Below, piece after piece: positions 27,750-36,100 of a DNA stretch of 64,000 nt; within the stretch, counting starts at the first letter, position 1; each line of letters starts with the position of its first letter. Source of the DNA: Paraburkholderia flagellata (GTDB lineage: Bacteria > Pseudomonadota > Gammaproteobacteria > Burkholderiales > Burkholderiaceae). A program made the position numbers and the translations under genes. A model generated the notes under the pieces. It was not told where the DNA came from, searched no databases, and saw nothing but the letters and a program-made list of their open reading frames with translations. Where the stretch lies: contig NZ_JAJEJT010000003.1 in NCBI RefSeq assembly GCF_021390645.1, forward strand, positions 1,302,001 to 1,366,000, written 5' to 3'.

Positions 27750-28109
27750 TTACTGCGCGAGAGCGGAATCGAGCTGCTGCTCGATGTCCTTGAGATAGGC
27801 GCGCGAAGTGTCGGAAACAACGAGGCGCGGCGTGGGCATGGCGCAGTGGCAATCCCGCTGACGCGGCTTCTTCTTGTGCGAGGACGAATGCTGCGCGGGA
27901 AGCTCGTCGTCGTCGCCGGTGGCGGGCGGCAGCATGGCGAGCGTGGGCAGCGGCGGATAAACCTTGTCGGCGGCGGGCGTGGCTGCAGCGGCAACGGTGG
28001 TGGCAACCCCGGTGGTGCCACCGGCGCCAGGCGCGCTGGCGGCGGGTTGGCCCGCCCAGGCGGCGCTGCAAAAGCAGAGTGCGGAGGCGGCGAAAACGAT
28101 CGGACGCAT
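27750..28109 (-). CDS. Small exported protein with CHC motif, unknown function
   Basis: A 119-residue protein with a signal peptide (MRPIVFAASALCFCSAAWA). An Ala/Thr/Pro-rich linker and a basic patch (SSSHKKKPRQRDCHC) follow, then a predicted helix at the C-terminus (SRAYLKDIEQQLDSALAQ). The start at 28109 has GGGGAG nine bases upstream. It lies between a lipoprotein gene and a lytic transglycosylase gene with short gaps. I do not recognise it. The arrangement suggests a periplasmic component of a small envelope machine. Confidence 0.6.
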   Translation of the reverse strand: MRPIVFAASALCFCSAAWAGQPAASAPGAGGTTGVATTVAAAATPAADKVYPPLPTLAMLPPATGDDDELPAQHSSSHKKKPRQRDCHCAMPTPRLVVSDTSRAYLKDIEQQLDSALAQ

Positions 28110-28113
28110 CGTG

Positions 28114-28488
28114 TCAGCTCCCCGCATGCAACGGCTCGATCGAGACGCTGTACGTCTGGTTCGCGCCAGCCGTGAGGTTTTCGAGCGTGGGCTTGGGCCC
28201 CTGCGCGGGCACGCCTCGCCAGATGGCCTGATTGATGTACTTGAGGTCCTGGCCGAGGGCCGTCACGCGGATCACGGTGGGCTGCTTCTGCGCGGCCGCG
28301 AGCGCGCCCGCCTTGGCGAGCACCGCGCTCAGTTGCGGGTCATGCGCGCCGAGCGCGTCGGCGGGAATGTCGAACTTCATGATGACGTTCGACACGGCGG
28401 GTTTCCCGGTTTGCGCCGTGGTGGCCGGCTGCAACTGTGCGCAGCCTGTCGTAACCATTACGGCAAGTAAAAGCAAAACGCGCGTCAC
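28114..28488 (-). CDS. Small lipoprotein, unknown function
   Basis: A 124-residue lipoprotein starting at a GTG supported by a GGAG site. The lipobox is VTTGC after LLLLAV. The mature part contains VIMKFDIPADALG, a helical AVLAKAGALAAAQKQ and VIRVTALGQDLKYINQAI, weakly like an OmpA- or secretin-associated alpha/beta fold. It is the first gene of a three-gene set with the CHC protein and the transglycosylase, separated by 4 and 48 bases. The family could not be named. Confidence 0.6.
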   Translation of the reverse strand: MTRVLLLLAVMVTTGCAQLQPATTAQTGKPAVSNVIMKFDIPADALGAHDPQLSAVLAKAGALAAAQKQPTVIRVTALGQDLKYINQAIWRGVPAQGPKPTLENLTAGANQTYSVSIEPLHAGS

Positions 28489-28711
28489 GGCCGGGTCTCC
28501 AAAAAATCGTGGCGATGTACGCGTTTTCGGCCTCGAGCGCGCGGACTTGATACCAGGGAGGCAAACGTTTGCGAAAAAGAAAGACTTCGCTCGCGCAGTG
28601 CCGCTTCACGGAAGGTCGCTCGCGCGCGAGGCGGCGTTCGGGCAGAGAATTTCCTCCCGTATCTGGCAGGAAATGCGCCGCGCATGCGTCGCTTAAGTAT
28701 GAAGAATGCTA

Positions 28712-28744
28712 AACGACGGCGCGGCACCGGTCCAGGTGCCGCGC
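28712..28744 (-). terminator. Intrinsic terminator after the GYD gene
   Basis: A ten-base-pair stem GCGCGGCACC/GGTGCCGCGC (28719-28728 with 28735-28744) with a six-base loop. On the minus strand it is followed by CGTCGTTTAGC. It lies 11 bases past the GYD stop. Confidence 0.6.
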
Positions 28745-28755
28745 GCCGGCTCTCT

Positions 28756-29049
28756 TTAATTGAGCTTGCCGAGCACCGCGGTGAACTCATCCTTGTTCAA
28801 GGCGCGCAGCGTTTGCGTGCGGATATTGCCGAGCGACCCGAGCGCGAGGCCGAACGCCATGAAGCTTTGCTCGTCGGGCGCTTCGATGACCGTGACGATG
28901 TCGTATTTCCCAAGCGTCCAGTAGATCTGCTTCATTTCACAGCCGAAAGTTTTGGCTAGTTCCGCTGCCTGACCGGCCCGCTGCGCGCTGTTTTTGACAG
29001 CGCGAATACCCTGGTCGGTGAATTGCGCAAGCACCACATAGGTCGACAT
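28756..29049 (-). CDS. GYD-domain protein
   Basis: A 97-residue protein matching the GYD domain: YVVLAQFTDQGIRAVKNS, then the naming motif at WTLGKYDIVTVIEAPDE and FGLALGSLGNIRTQTLRAL. It is a ferredoxin-like alpha/beta fold, cytoplasmic and without known catalysis. It follows the second BBE oxidoreductase by 34 bases and is probably in the same transcript; co-occurrence of the two may mean a shared stress or metabolite role. Confidence 0.88.
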   Translation of the reverse strand: MSTYVVLAQFTDQGIRAVKNSAQRAGQAAELAKTFGCEMKQIYWTLGKYDIVTVIEAPDEQSFMAFGLALGSLGNIRTQTLRALNKDEFTAVLGKLN

Positions 29050-29083
29050 GACGATTCCCCTTACGATGACATCGAAACGCGGA

Positions 29084-30490
29084 TCACTGGCTGCCCTCGG
29101 CCGACCCTTCGGGCCGGATGTTCTGGTTGTGGCGGAAAAGATTGTGCGGGTCGTAACGCGTCTTCACTGCGACGAGACGGTCCATGTTCGGACCATAGGC
29201 CGCCTCCACGCGCGTACGTTCGTCGTCGGTGAGGAAGTTCACGTAGACGCTGCCGAGCGCATATGGCGCGGAAGCTTCGAAAAAGTCGCGCGCCCAGGCA
29301 ATGCAGCGGGCGTCGTCGGCGGGATCGGTCCAGCGGCCGTGCACGTTCATCACATAGATCGCGTCGCGGTTCGGGTAGGCCATCGCATCGGGCGCGACGC
29401 GTAATGTCGCGCCGCCGATTTGCCCGAAAAATATTTCGCACTCGGGCGAGGGCAGCGTGGCGATGGCGGCGGTCAGCGTGTCGATGAGACCGTCGGGCAA
29501 CGTGGCGAGGTTATGCGACTTCCAGTAGTTGCGCGCGCCCGGTGTGAGAAGCGGATCGAACGCCTGTTGCCACGCGGCGTAGGGCATCGGCCCGAGATGT
29601 TCGCCATAAGGCTTGCCGAAGCGCCGCACCACGTCCACCGCGTTCGGCCCGTTTTCCAGCGGCCCCGAATAGCAGATCGCGAACGCCATGATCGGCTTGC
29701 CGTGCACCTCGGGCGGCAGGAAAGGCAGCGGCGGTGCTAGGCGCGACACGCTCCACACTGTCAGGTCTTCGGGCATCGTGTCGACCGCCTCGCGATACTT
29801 CACGAGTGCTTCTTTCGCGGCGTCGAACGGCAGGACGACGAGTCCGCCGTAGATCTCGGGGCCGACGGGATGAAGCGCGAATTCGAACATCGTGACCACG
29901 CCGAAGTTGCCACCGCCACCGCGGATGGCCCAGAACAAGTCGGTGTTTTCATCGGCGCTCGCGCGCAGCAGATTGCCGTCGGCGGTCACGATATCGGCGG
30001 CGACCAGGTTGTCGACCGACATGCCGAAGCGCCGGCTCAGCCAGCCGAAGCCGCCGCCCAGCGTGAGACCGGCCACGCCCGTGGTCGAATTGATGCCAAG
30101 CGGCGTGGCGAGGCCGAACGCCTGCGCTTCGTGGTCGAAGTCGCCCAGCGTGGCGCCTGGCTCCACATACGCGCGGCGCGTGGCGGGTTCGACTCTGACC
30201 GACTTCATCAGCGAGAGATCGATCACGATGCCGCCGTCGCATAGCGCGCTGCCCGCGATATTGTGGCCGCCGCCGCGCACGGCGAGCGGCAGCCCCGTAT
30301 CACGCGCAAGCGCCACGGCTTGCCGCACGTCGGCACAGCCCCGGCAGCGCACGATGAGCGCGGGGCGGCGCTCGATCATCGCGTTCCAGATCTGCCGGGC
30401 TTCTTCGTAGGCCGCGTCGCCGGGTTGCAACGCTTCGCCGCGCAACGCGCTTTTCAATGTGGCGATGGATTCGCTCGACAGGCTGGACAT
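29084..30490 (-). CDS. Cytoplasmic FAD-binding BBE oxidoreductase
   Basis: A 468-residue VAO-type flavoenzyme without a signal peptide. [17 protein letters not shown] holds the histidine for covalent flavin. [19 protein letters not shown] follows, with no cysteine at the second attachment site, unlike the enzyme at 23300-25090. The BBE tail reads [13 protein letters not shown]. It resembles 6-hydroxy-D-nicotine oxidase-like proteins, but the substrate cannot be deduced. The start has GAGAGGTG. It heads a leftward pair with the GYD gene and is divergent from the DUF1059 gene. Confidence 0.88.
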   Translation of the reverse strand: MSSLSSESIATLKSALRGEALQPGDAAYEEARQIWNAMIERRPALIVRCRGCADVRQAVALARDTGLPLAVRGGGHNIAGSALCDGGIVIDLSLMKSVRVEPATRRAYVEPGATLGDFDHEAQAFGLATPLGINSTTGVAGLTLGGGFGWLSRRFGMSVDNLVAADIVTADGNLLRASADENTDLFWAIRGGGGNFGVVTMFEFALHPVGPEIYGGLVVLPFDAAKEALVKYREAVDTMPEDLTVWSVSRLAPPLPFLPPEVHGKPIMAFAICYSGPLENGPNAVDVVRRFGKPYGEHLGPMPYAAWQQAFDPLLTPGARNYWKSHNLATLPDGLIDTLTAAIATLPSPECEIFFGQIGGATLRVAPDAMAYPNRDAIYVMNVHGRWTDPADDARCIAWARDFFEASAPYALGSVYVNFLTDDERTRVEAAYGPNMDRLVAVKTRYDPHNLFRHNQNIRPEGSAEGSQ

Positions 30491-30770
30491 GGCACACCTC
30501 TCAATTCAACGGATCGGACAAACGCGCGCCAACAGCCAGACGTGCGTTTCATGGACTGAACGGAACTGCGGGCGACCGCTTCAATTGTCGAATCAGTGCG
30601 GCTGACGCACGCGCGAAACGCGGCGTGCGTCCGGTCGGGAAAGCGGGAAGGAAGGGCTTTCGCAAAGGGCGGCGGGGGCAGCCTGTGACCGGACCGCGAG
30701 GGACCGGGCGGCGAGCGCCTGGTGACATTGCCGGGTTTCCACCCAGGCCGCCGCCGAGCCTCGCCGATTC

Positions 30771-30785
30771 ATTAGATAACCTAAA
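30771..30785. promoter_or_regulatory. TTAG-N5-CTAA element (second copy)
   Basis: ATTAGATAACCTAAA shares the core TTAGATA-N-CCTAA with 7978-7992 upstream of the tannase gene. It lies between the BBE oxidoreductase and the DUF1059 gene. Confidence 0.4.
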
Positions 30786-30842
30786 TTACGCAGCTTGATA
30801 AATAAAAACGCGTGCAATTAATTCAGATTATTGTTGCTTGGA

Positions 30843-30886
30843 TTCGCTTAAATAGTTTAGCAAGCGAAATGCATGGATTCTATAAT
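30843..30886 (+). promoter_or_regulatory. Inverted repeat and -10 box for the DUF1059 gene
   Basis: TTCGCTT (30843-30849) and AAGCGAA (30862-30868) form a perfect 7-bp inverted repeat with a 12-base spacer. A consensus TATAAT follows at 30881-30886. The repeat would cover the -35 position, as expected for a repressor site. The ATG is at 30944. Confidence 0.45.
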
Positions 30887-30943
30887 TTTCACGCACGCAC
30901 GGGCAGCGTGCGTGTTTTCTCAAGTCCAACGAGAGGTCTCACC

Positions 30944-31153
30944 ATGACGCGAAAATACATAGACTGCAGGGAGTTCCCCAGTGAGATGAACTGCTCGGTG
31001 GCGATCTCGGCGGACTCGGATTCCGAGCTTCTGGAAGCTGCCGTGCAGCACGCGGTGAGCGTGCATCGTCACGCCGATTCGCCGGAACTGCGTGCGCAGC
31101 TCAGTCAGCTCTTTCACGAGGGCTCGCCACCCGTCGTATCGCCACGCGCATGA
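30944..31153 (+). CDS. DUF1059 small protein
   Basis: A 69-residue cytoplasmic protein matching DUF1059: KYIDCREFPSEMNCSVAISA, then SELLEAAVQHAVSVH and SPELRAQLSQLFHEG. Two cysteines are near the N-terminus. The family is widespread, with no agreed function, and is often linked to stress or metabolite genes. GAGAGGTC precedes the ATG. Its promoter region carries a strong -10 and an inverted repeat, so it is likely regulated by itself. Confidence 0.88.
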   Translation: MTRKYIDCREFPSEMNCSVAISADSDSELLEAAVQHAVSVHRHADSPELRAQLSQLFHEGSPPVVSPRA

Positions 31154-31163
31154 CGATAAACAG

Positions 31164-31186
31164 GGCCGGCATGCAATGTGCCGGCC
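31164..31186 (+). terminator. Hairpin after the DUF1059 gene
   Basis: GGCCGGCA/TGCCGGCC, eight base pairs, seven-base loop, ten bases after the stop. No T-run follows, so its role as a terminator is uncertain. Confidence 0.4.
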
Positions 31187-31389
31187 AGTGCGCCCGCGCC
31201 ATCCAGTGCAGGCGAGAATCCAGCACCGCCATCCACGCGTCTCTGGCGCCCGAATCCCGGGCCGAGACTTAAGCGCCGCCAGACTGCCATTGCCACCCGT
31301 TCGCCCCCCGGCACGTTCGTCCGTGGCAGAATCAACCGCGTCCCGCAGTCCCAACATCAGCGCAAGGCCTTTCCAGCCGGGAGCCGCCC

Positions 31390-32850
31390 GTGAAATACCC
31401 GCTAATCGTTGGTTTGAGCATTGTTTTCGTCGATGTCGTCGTGTGGCGCGCGCGGATTCCTCCACAGGATCTGGCCAGGCTCTTCATACGGCTCGCGCTC
31501 TTCGCGGCGTTGAGCTGGGTCCTGTTTTCGTCGGGCATGAATCCGTTCGGGCAGGCGCCGTACTGGGACGCGGCAGGGCTCCACTGGTTGGCCCAGGTTC
31601 TGGAAATCGTCTGGTGGTTGATGGCGGCGCGGCTCTTTACCCTGTCGCTCGACTCCCTGCTGCTGCCCCGCGCCTGGCGAAAGCAACGCCTCTTCTCGGA
31701 CGTCTTCGGCGCCGTCGTGTTCCTCGCCGCGGTCGTTGCCGCGCTTGCGTTCGTGCTCGAACTGCCGGTGCGCGGTCTGGTCGCGACATCGGGCGCACTG
31801 GCTATCGTGCTCGGCCTTGCAATTCAGAGCACGCTCAGCGACGTTTTCGCCGGTATCGTGCTCAACGCCACGGAGCCATACACGGTTGGCGACTGGGTCG
31901 TGATTGACGATGTGGAAGGCAAGGTCGTCGAAATGAACTGGCGCGCCACACACTTGTTGACCGGCCAGGGAAACACGCTCATCGTCCCGAACGCGATGAC
32001 TTCCAAGGCGAAAATCTCGAACAACAGCAGGCCGGCAAATGTTCACGGCCTTTCACTCGTGCTCGAGATCGACCCAGAAGCACGGCCGAAGACCGTGATC
32101 GACGCGCTGGAGCGTGCGCTGACCGGAAGCAACGCCATCCTCAAGACGCCCGCGCCCTATGCCCGCATGCAGCGCGCAACGCTGAACTCGATCCACTACG
32201 AGGTGGTCGGGTTCGTTGACGATATGAGTAAAAAGAGGGTGACGTCCAACGAGCTGTTCGACTTGTGCTACCGGCACCTGGCTGCCTCAGGCGTGTCGTT
32301 GCGTGCACTGGGCGTGCCGGCGCCCGTAATCGAAGCGCATGACGCGAAGGAGGGGCTGCTCAAGCGCGTGTCCCTGTTCGAAAGTTTGAGTGCCGAAGAG
32401 GTGACGCAGCTCGCAAAGCGTCTTTCCCGTCACGAGTACCCGGCCAATCAACAGATACTTGCGCCGGACACCGTGCCGGACAGTCTCGCCATTATATATG
32501 CGGGTGTGCTGTCGGTGACTTTCCGTGAATCGTCGGGTGAGCGCGAGCTTGCCCGGATTGGCCCGGGTGAAGCATTCGGCGAGGCGGGCCTGCTCGCAGG
32601 CCTGCCCATGCATGTGTCCATTACCGCGCTGACGCCATCGATCCTGTTCGAAATCGGCAAGGACGACATGACGTCGTTCCTGAAAGAGCACCCGGAAGTC
32701 GCGAAGCAACTGTGCCAGCTCCTGGCATACCGGCAAGACAAGATCGACAAGCTGACGACTGCGCTCCCCGCTGAACAGGAGCAAGGCCATTCCCTCTTCG
32801 AGTGGCTCTTTGGCAAGGTGCGCAATATCCATTCGTTGTACGATTCGTGA
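31390..32850 (+). CDS. MscS-type channel fused to a cyclic-nucleotide-binding domain
   Basis: A 486-residue membrane protein. The first half has about four helices ending in the pore helix (ATSGALAIVLGLAIQSTLSD). The MscS beta domain follows, with EPYTVGDWVVIDDVEGKV and GNTLIVPNAM. The C-terminal third (about 325-460) is a Crp-type cNMP-binding fold: LFESLSAEEVTQLAKRL, then IGPGEAFGEAGLLAGLP as the phosphate-binding cassette. It starts at GTG 31390 after GGGAG. Related fusions (MscK/bCNG-like) are reported as cNMP-gated and weakly mechanosensitive. The usual PBC Arg is replaced: the cassette reads GLPMHVS. Confidence 0.88.
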   Translation: MKYPLIVGLSIVFVDVVVWRARIPPQDLARLFIRLALFAALSWVLFSSGMNPFGQAPYWDAAGLHWLAQVLEIVWWLMAARLFTLSLDSLLLPRAWRKQRLFSDVFGAVVFLAAVVAALAFVLELPVRGLVATSGALAIVLGLAIQSTLSDVFAGIVLNATEPYTVGDWVVIDDVEGKVVEMNWRATHLLTGQGNTLIVPNAMTSKAKISNNSRPANVHGLSLVLEIDPEARPKTVIDALERALTGSNAILKTPAPYARMQRATLNSIHYEVVGFVDDMSKKRVTSNELFDLCYRHLAASGVSLRALGVPAPVIEAHDAKEGLLKRVSLFESLSAEEVTQLAKRLSRHEYPANQQILAPDTVPDSLAIIYAGVLSVTFRESSGERELARIGPGEAFGEAGLLAGLPMHVSITALTPSILFEIGKDDMTSFLKEHPEVAKQLCQLLAYRQDKIDKLTTALPAEQEQGHSLFEWLFGKVRNIHSLYDS

Positions 32851-32880
32851 TCGGCCTTATTTCAGCGCGCGTCCCAGCGT

Positions 32881-34434
32881 TTACAACTCGGACTCGATCG
32901 GCAGAAGGCCCATGAACCAGACGCTCGTGCGTCGCATGAAAGATACATCGGGCTCCGAATCATATTCGGTCACGGTGCCGTTTTCGGCGGTGTCGATCCA
33001 GACTATTCGGGTCTTGCCGTTTGCGTCCGTGCGTTGCTCGACTCGCCAGGCGATTTTGTCCAGTTGCGGCTCGACGTCGTCGAGCACCTGGCCGGCAATC
33101 GCAGGACTGTCGCACAGCACGCCAATCTCCGTATTGAGTTTGCTCGAGCGTGGGTCGAGATTCATCGAGCCAATGAAGATGCTTTGCCGGTCGAATACGT
33201 ATGTCTTCGCATGCAACGAGGCCCTCGAAGAGCCAAAAAACCTTCGCTGTGCCTTGACGTCAGGCGCACCAGTCGGCTTCAGTTCATAGAGCCGCACTCC
33301 GGCCGCGAGGAGATCCTCGCGATAGTGGTCATATCCCGCATTCACGGCCACGACGTCGGTTGCAGCCAGCGAGTTGGTCAGCACGGTGACGCTTACTCCG
33401 TGCCCGGTCAAATCGCTTATCCACGCAACGCCCGCTTTCCCCGGCACGAAGTAAGGCGAGATGATGAGCATCTCATGTGTGGGTTTGAGGTTCAGCGCGG
33501 CGAAGCGCGTCATGAGGTGGCCTTCCGGGTTGGCCGGGTCGCGCGCGATCTTGGACGGATCGTCGTACAGGAGCGTGGCCTTTCCCCAGAAAAAATCGGT
33601 GTCGCCCGCCTCGAGGGCCTTGGCCAACCGTTGCCTCGCTTGCACGACATAGGGCGAGTCATGCTCCGACTGGATGTACTCGTCGAGCTTCGCGCGGTAG
33701 GCGGCCAATGCGGACGGATCCGCCGCATGTCCCATCAACTGTTTGATCGAATAGCTAGATTCGGAATTCCAGAACGCGTCGAAGACGGCGGAGACTTTCC
33801 CGACAATGGGACCGTGCACCAACACATCCAGATCGCCGAAGGCAACGACTCTCGACGCACCGAAGTATTCATCGCCGATATTGCGGCCACCCAGAATTGC
33901 GGCCTCGTTGTCGGCAATCAGCGCCTTGTTGTGCATGCGCCGGTCGACCCGCGAGAATTCCAGCGCGGATGAGAGTGCCTTGAAGTGGCGGCCCGCGACC
34001 GGATTGAATAGCCGGATCTGCACATTCGGGTGCGAGCTGAGCGTGAGCAGCACCTGGTCGTCCGCATTCGTGCCGAGGTCGTCGAGCAGCACGCGAACGC
34101 GCACGCCGCGGTCTGCTGCCTTGAGCACCGCTGCCGCCAGTTCACGGCCGGTCAGGTCGTCGTGCCAGATGTAGTACTGCAGATCGAGCGAACGCTCCGC
34201 CTTTTCGGTGAGCACGACGCGGGCCACAAGCGCGTCGGTGGGATCGGCCAGAAGGTGAAATGCACTTTCGTCTGGATGGCGCTGCGCTTCGGGTGCGAAG
34301 AGCGTGCCGAGTGGCGTGGACGCCGTGTCTTGTAGCGCGAATGTCTGCGGCCGGTTGGCCTGCGGCGGCAGACTCGCGCACGCGCTCAACACACAGGCAA
34401 CAACTATTACGAAGAGACGCTGAAGCTTTGTCAT
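32881..34434 (-). CDS. Phospholipase D-family lipoprotein (ClsC/YmdC-like)
   Basis: A 517-residue PLD-superfamily protein that probably transfers or hydrolyses phosphatidyl groups at the envelope. The lipobox LSAC follows a short signal. Two HKD motifs are complete: HNKALIADNEAAILGGRN and HAKTYVFDRQSIFIGSMN. LDLQYYIWHDD is the conserved strand before the first. ATG 34434 with GAGGTG is preferred over 34455. Length and layout match the cardiolipin synthase C type; the partner YmdB is not nearby. It converges on the channel gene. Confidence 0.88.
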   Translation of the reverse strand: MTKLQRLFVIVVACVLSACASLPPQANRPQTFALQDTASTPLGTLFAPEAQRHPDESAFHLLADPTDALVARVVLTEKAERSLDLQYYIWHDDLTGRELAAAVLKAADRGVRVRVLLDDLGTNADDQVLLTLSSHPNVQIRLFNPVAGRHFKALSSALEFSRVDRRMHNKALIADNEAAILGGRNIGDEYFGASRVVAFGDLDVLVHGPIVGKVSAVFDAFWNSESSYSIKQLMGHAADPSALAAYRAKLDEYIQSEHDSPYVVQARQRLAKALEAGDTDFFWGKATLLYDDPSKIARDPANPEGHLMTRFAALNLKPTHEMLIISPYFVPGKAGVAWISDLTGHGVSVTVLTNSLAATDVVAVNAGYDHYREDLLAAGVRLYELKPTGAPDVKAQRRFFGSSRASLHAKTYVFDRQSIFIGSMNLDPRSSKLNTEIGVLCDSPAIAGQVLDDVEPQLDKIAWRVEQRTDANGKTRIVWIDTAENGTVTEYDSEPDVSFMRRTSVWFMGLLPIESEL

Positions 34435-34554
34435 GTTCACACCTCGCTGGAGCATCCGGTTGGGCGAGTCCCGCCCCGCCTCCCACTGGCATTGGCGGTA
34501 GGAATCATACGCTTAACGTTGTAATATCGACGCATTCCAGCCCCGCATCGCCCC

Positions 34555-35424
34555 ATGACCGACGTCGCCCCCGACGAAGTGCGCCTCGCCGCCGAGATCG
34601 AGCGCCTCAAGGCCGAGTTTCCCAAAACGCGCGAACTGTATCGTGAAGTCTGCGCGCTGATGTTCTTCCGCTACGGCATCACGCCCACGGCCAACCGGCT
34701 CTATCAGCTCGTGCACCGCGGCAGCATGAGCACGCCTACGGCAGTGCTTTCGGAGTTCTGGGCCACCCTGCGTGAAAAGAGTCGCGTGCGTATCGAGCAC
34801 GCCGATTTGCCTGAGGAACTGCAAGGGGCCGCCGGCGAACTCATGGGTGCGCTCTGGACGCGCGCCACAGCGGCCGCGAAGGCTTCGCTAGAAGCGCTGC
34901 GGCTGGAAGTGGAAGACGCGCGCCGCGCCGCGCTAGATGCAACTGCCGCCGTGCGCGCAGACCTCGCGCACACCGAGGTGGCGCTCGAACAGCGCACCGC
35001 CGCGCTGCTCACGGCGCAAGTGCGCATTCAGGAGCTGGAACAGGCGCAGGCCGCCGCCGTTGCTACGCGCGGCGCACTCGAAGCGGAACTGGCGCGCGCA
35101 CGCGAGGCGAGCCTGGAACGCGACGCCGCGCTGACCCAGGCACGCGCCGAATTTGCCGCCGAACGGGACAAGTTGCTCGCGAGCGCCGAACTCGCGCAAA
35201 CGCACTGGCAGGCAGCGGAGCAGCGCGCGGCGCGCACGGAGGAAAGTGCGCGCGCCGAAATTCAGGCATTGCAGGCACAACTGGGCGATTTGCGCCACCA
35301 GGTCGGCATGCTCGAAGGCCGGCTCGACGCACTGCGTTCGACCCACGACGTTCAGGTGCGTGAGCGGCAGAAGGCCCCCGCGAAGCCGTTGCGAGCGGCG
35401 CGCAAGACCGGCCACAAGACGTGA
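34555..35424 (+). CDS. KfrA N-domain DNA-binding coiled-coil protein
   Basis: A 289-residue protein. The first 110 residues match the KfrA N-terminal DNA-binding domain (FPKTRELYREVCALMFFRYG, then TPTANRLYQLVHRGSMSTPT). Residues 115-275 form a long Ala/Glu/Arg-rich coiled coil without breaks. The end is basic (KPLRAARKTGHKT). KfrA on plasmids is a repressor and structural partition protein; chromosomal relatives are common in Burkholderiaceae, with uncertain role. There is no adjacent partition gene. Confidence 0.85.
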   Translation: MTDVAPDEVRLAAEIERLKAEFPKTRELYREVCALMFFRYGITPTANRLYQLVHRGSMSTPTAVLSEFWATLREKSRVRIEHADLPEELQGAAGELMGALWTRATAAAKASLEALRLEVEDARRAALDATAAVRADLAHTEVALEQRTAALLTAQVRIQELEQAQAAAVATRGALEAELARAREASLERDAALTQARAEFAAERDKLLASAELAQTHWQAAEQRAARTEESARAEIQALQAQLGDLRHQVGMLEGRLDALRSTHDVQVRERQKAPAKPLRAARKTGHKT

Positions 35425-35485
35425 AGGCCTGGCTTGTGTGGCGATTCCTTCGACATCCTGAGTGAAAAACTGCGTTCGTGGCGTA

Positions 35486-35959
35486 TCACTCGTCGCGCAC
35501 GCGCACCGGCAACTCGGTTTTGTACTCCACGCGGCGGAGTGCCACGGAAGTGTGAATGTCACGCACGCCCTCGATCTTGGTGAGGCGCGTCATGACGAAA
35601 CGCTCGATGCCCGCAATATCGCTCGCCACCACGCGCAGCATGTAGTCGAACGCGCCCGTCATCAAATAACACTCCATCACCTCGTCGCAGTTCGAGATCG
35701 CGCGCTCGAACGCGGCTAGCCGCGTCTCATTCTTTTTCTCGATCGCCACCGACACATACGCGTTCACAGGAAAGCCCGCCTTCTCCTGATCGAGCAGCGT
35801 GACGTACTGCGTGATGACGCCGCGCTCTTCGAGCATGCGGATGCGCCGGTAGAACGGCGAGAGCGAAAGCCCGAGCGATTCCGCGAGGTCGGCGGACTTC
35901 ACGTGCGCGTCGCGCTGCAGGGCGTGCAGGATGGCTACATCCACGCGGTCGAATTTCAT
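35486..35959 (-). CDS. Lrp/AsnC-family transcriptional regulator
   Basis: A 157-residue regulator. The N-terminal helix-turn-helix is DVAILHALQRDAHVKSADLA and LGLSLSPFYRRIRMLEERGV. The C-terminal RAM domain has VMECYLMTGAFDYMLRVVA. It is divergent from the indolepyruvate oxidoreductase gene, the usual target. A TTGCT-N8-AGCAA palindrome lies between. An aromatic amino acid or indolepyruvate is a plausible effector. Confidence 0.92.
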   Translation of the reverse strand: MKFDRVDVAILHALQRDAHVKSADLAESLGLSLSPFYRRIRMLEERGVITQYVTLLDQEKAGFPVNAYVSVAIEKKNETRLAAFERAISNCDEVMECYLMTGAFDYMLRVVASDIAGIERFVMTRLTKIEGVRDIHTSVALRRVEYKTELPVRVRDE

Positions 35960-35999
35960 TGGCCAGCTTTCCCTGGAAATGGTCTATATCAGGCGAGTG

Positions 36000-36017
36000 T
36001 TGCTAATTCGCGAGCAA
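36000..36017. promoter_or_regulatory. Putative Lrp-type operator
   Basis: TTGCT-AATTCGCG-AGCAA, a perfect 5-bp inverted repeat with an eight-base AT-leaning centre. It lies 41 bp from the Lrp start and 84 bp before the indolepyruvate oxidoreductase ATG. Confidence 0.45.
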
Positions 36018-36100
36018 TCTGTGGCTCAGTTTGGCACGAATCACCGCTATTGGCTACCTAGAATCCACTAATACCCACAAGCCGAACAGCGGAGACAACC

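Larger units (their letters stand above)
30491..30943. other. AT-rich divergent control region
   Basis: About 450 bases between divergent genes. The part 30770-30890 is much richer in A/T than the flanks and holds two inverted repeats and a TATAAT, annotated separately. Positions 30600-30760 show nothing recognisable. Confidence 0.5.

Noticed and set aside
36031..36055. TGGCAC near TTGGC as a possible sigma-54 promoter before the indolepyruvate gene
   Set aside because: The -24/-12 spacing does not fit and no enhancer-binding regulator is nearby.
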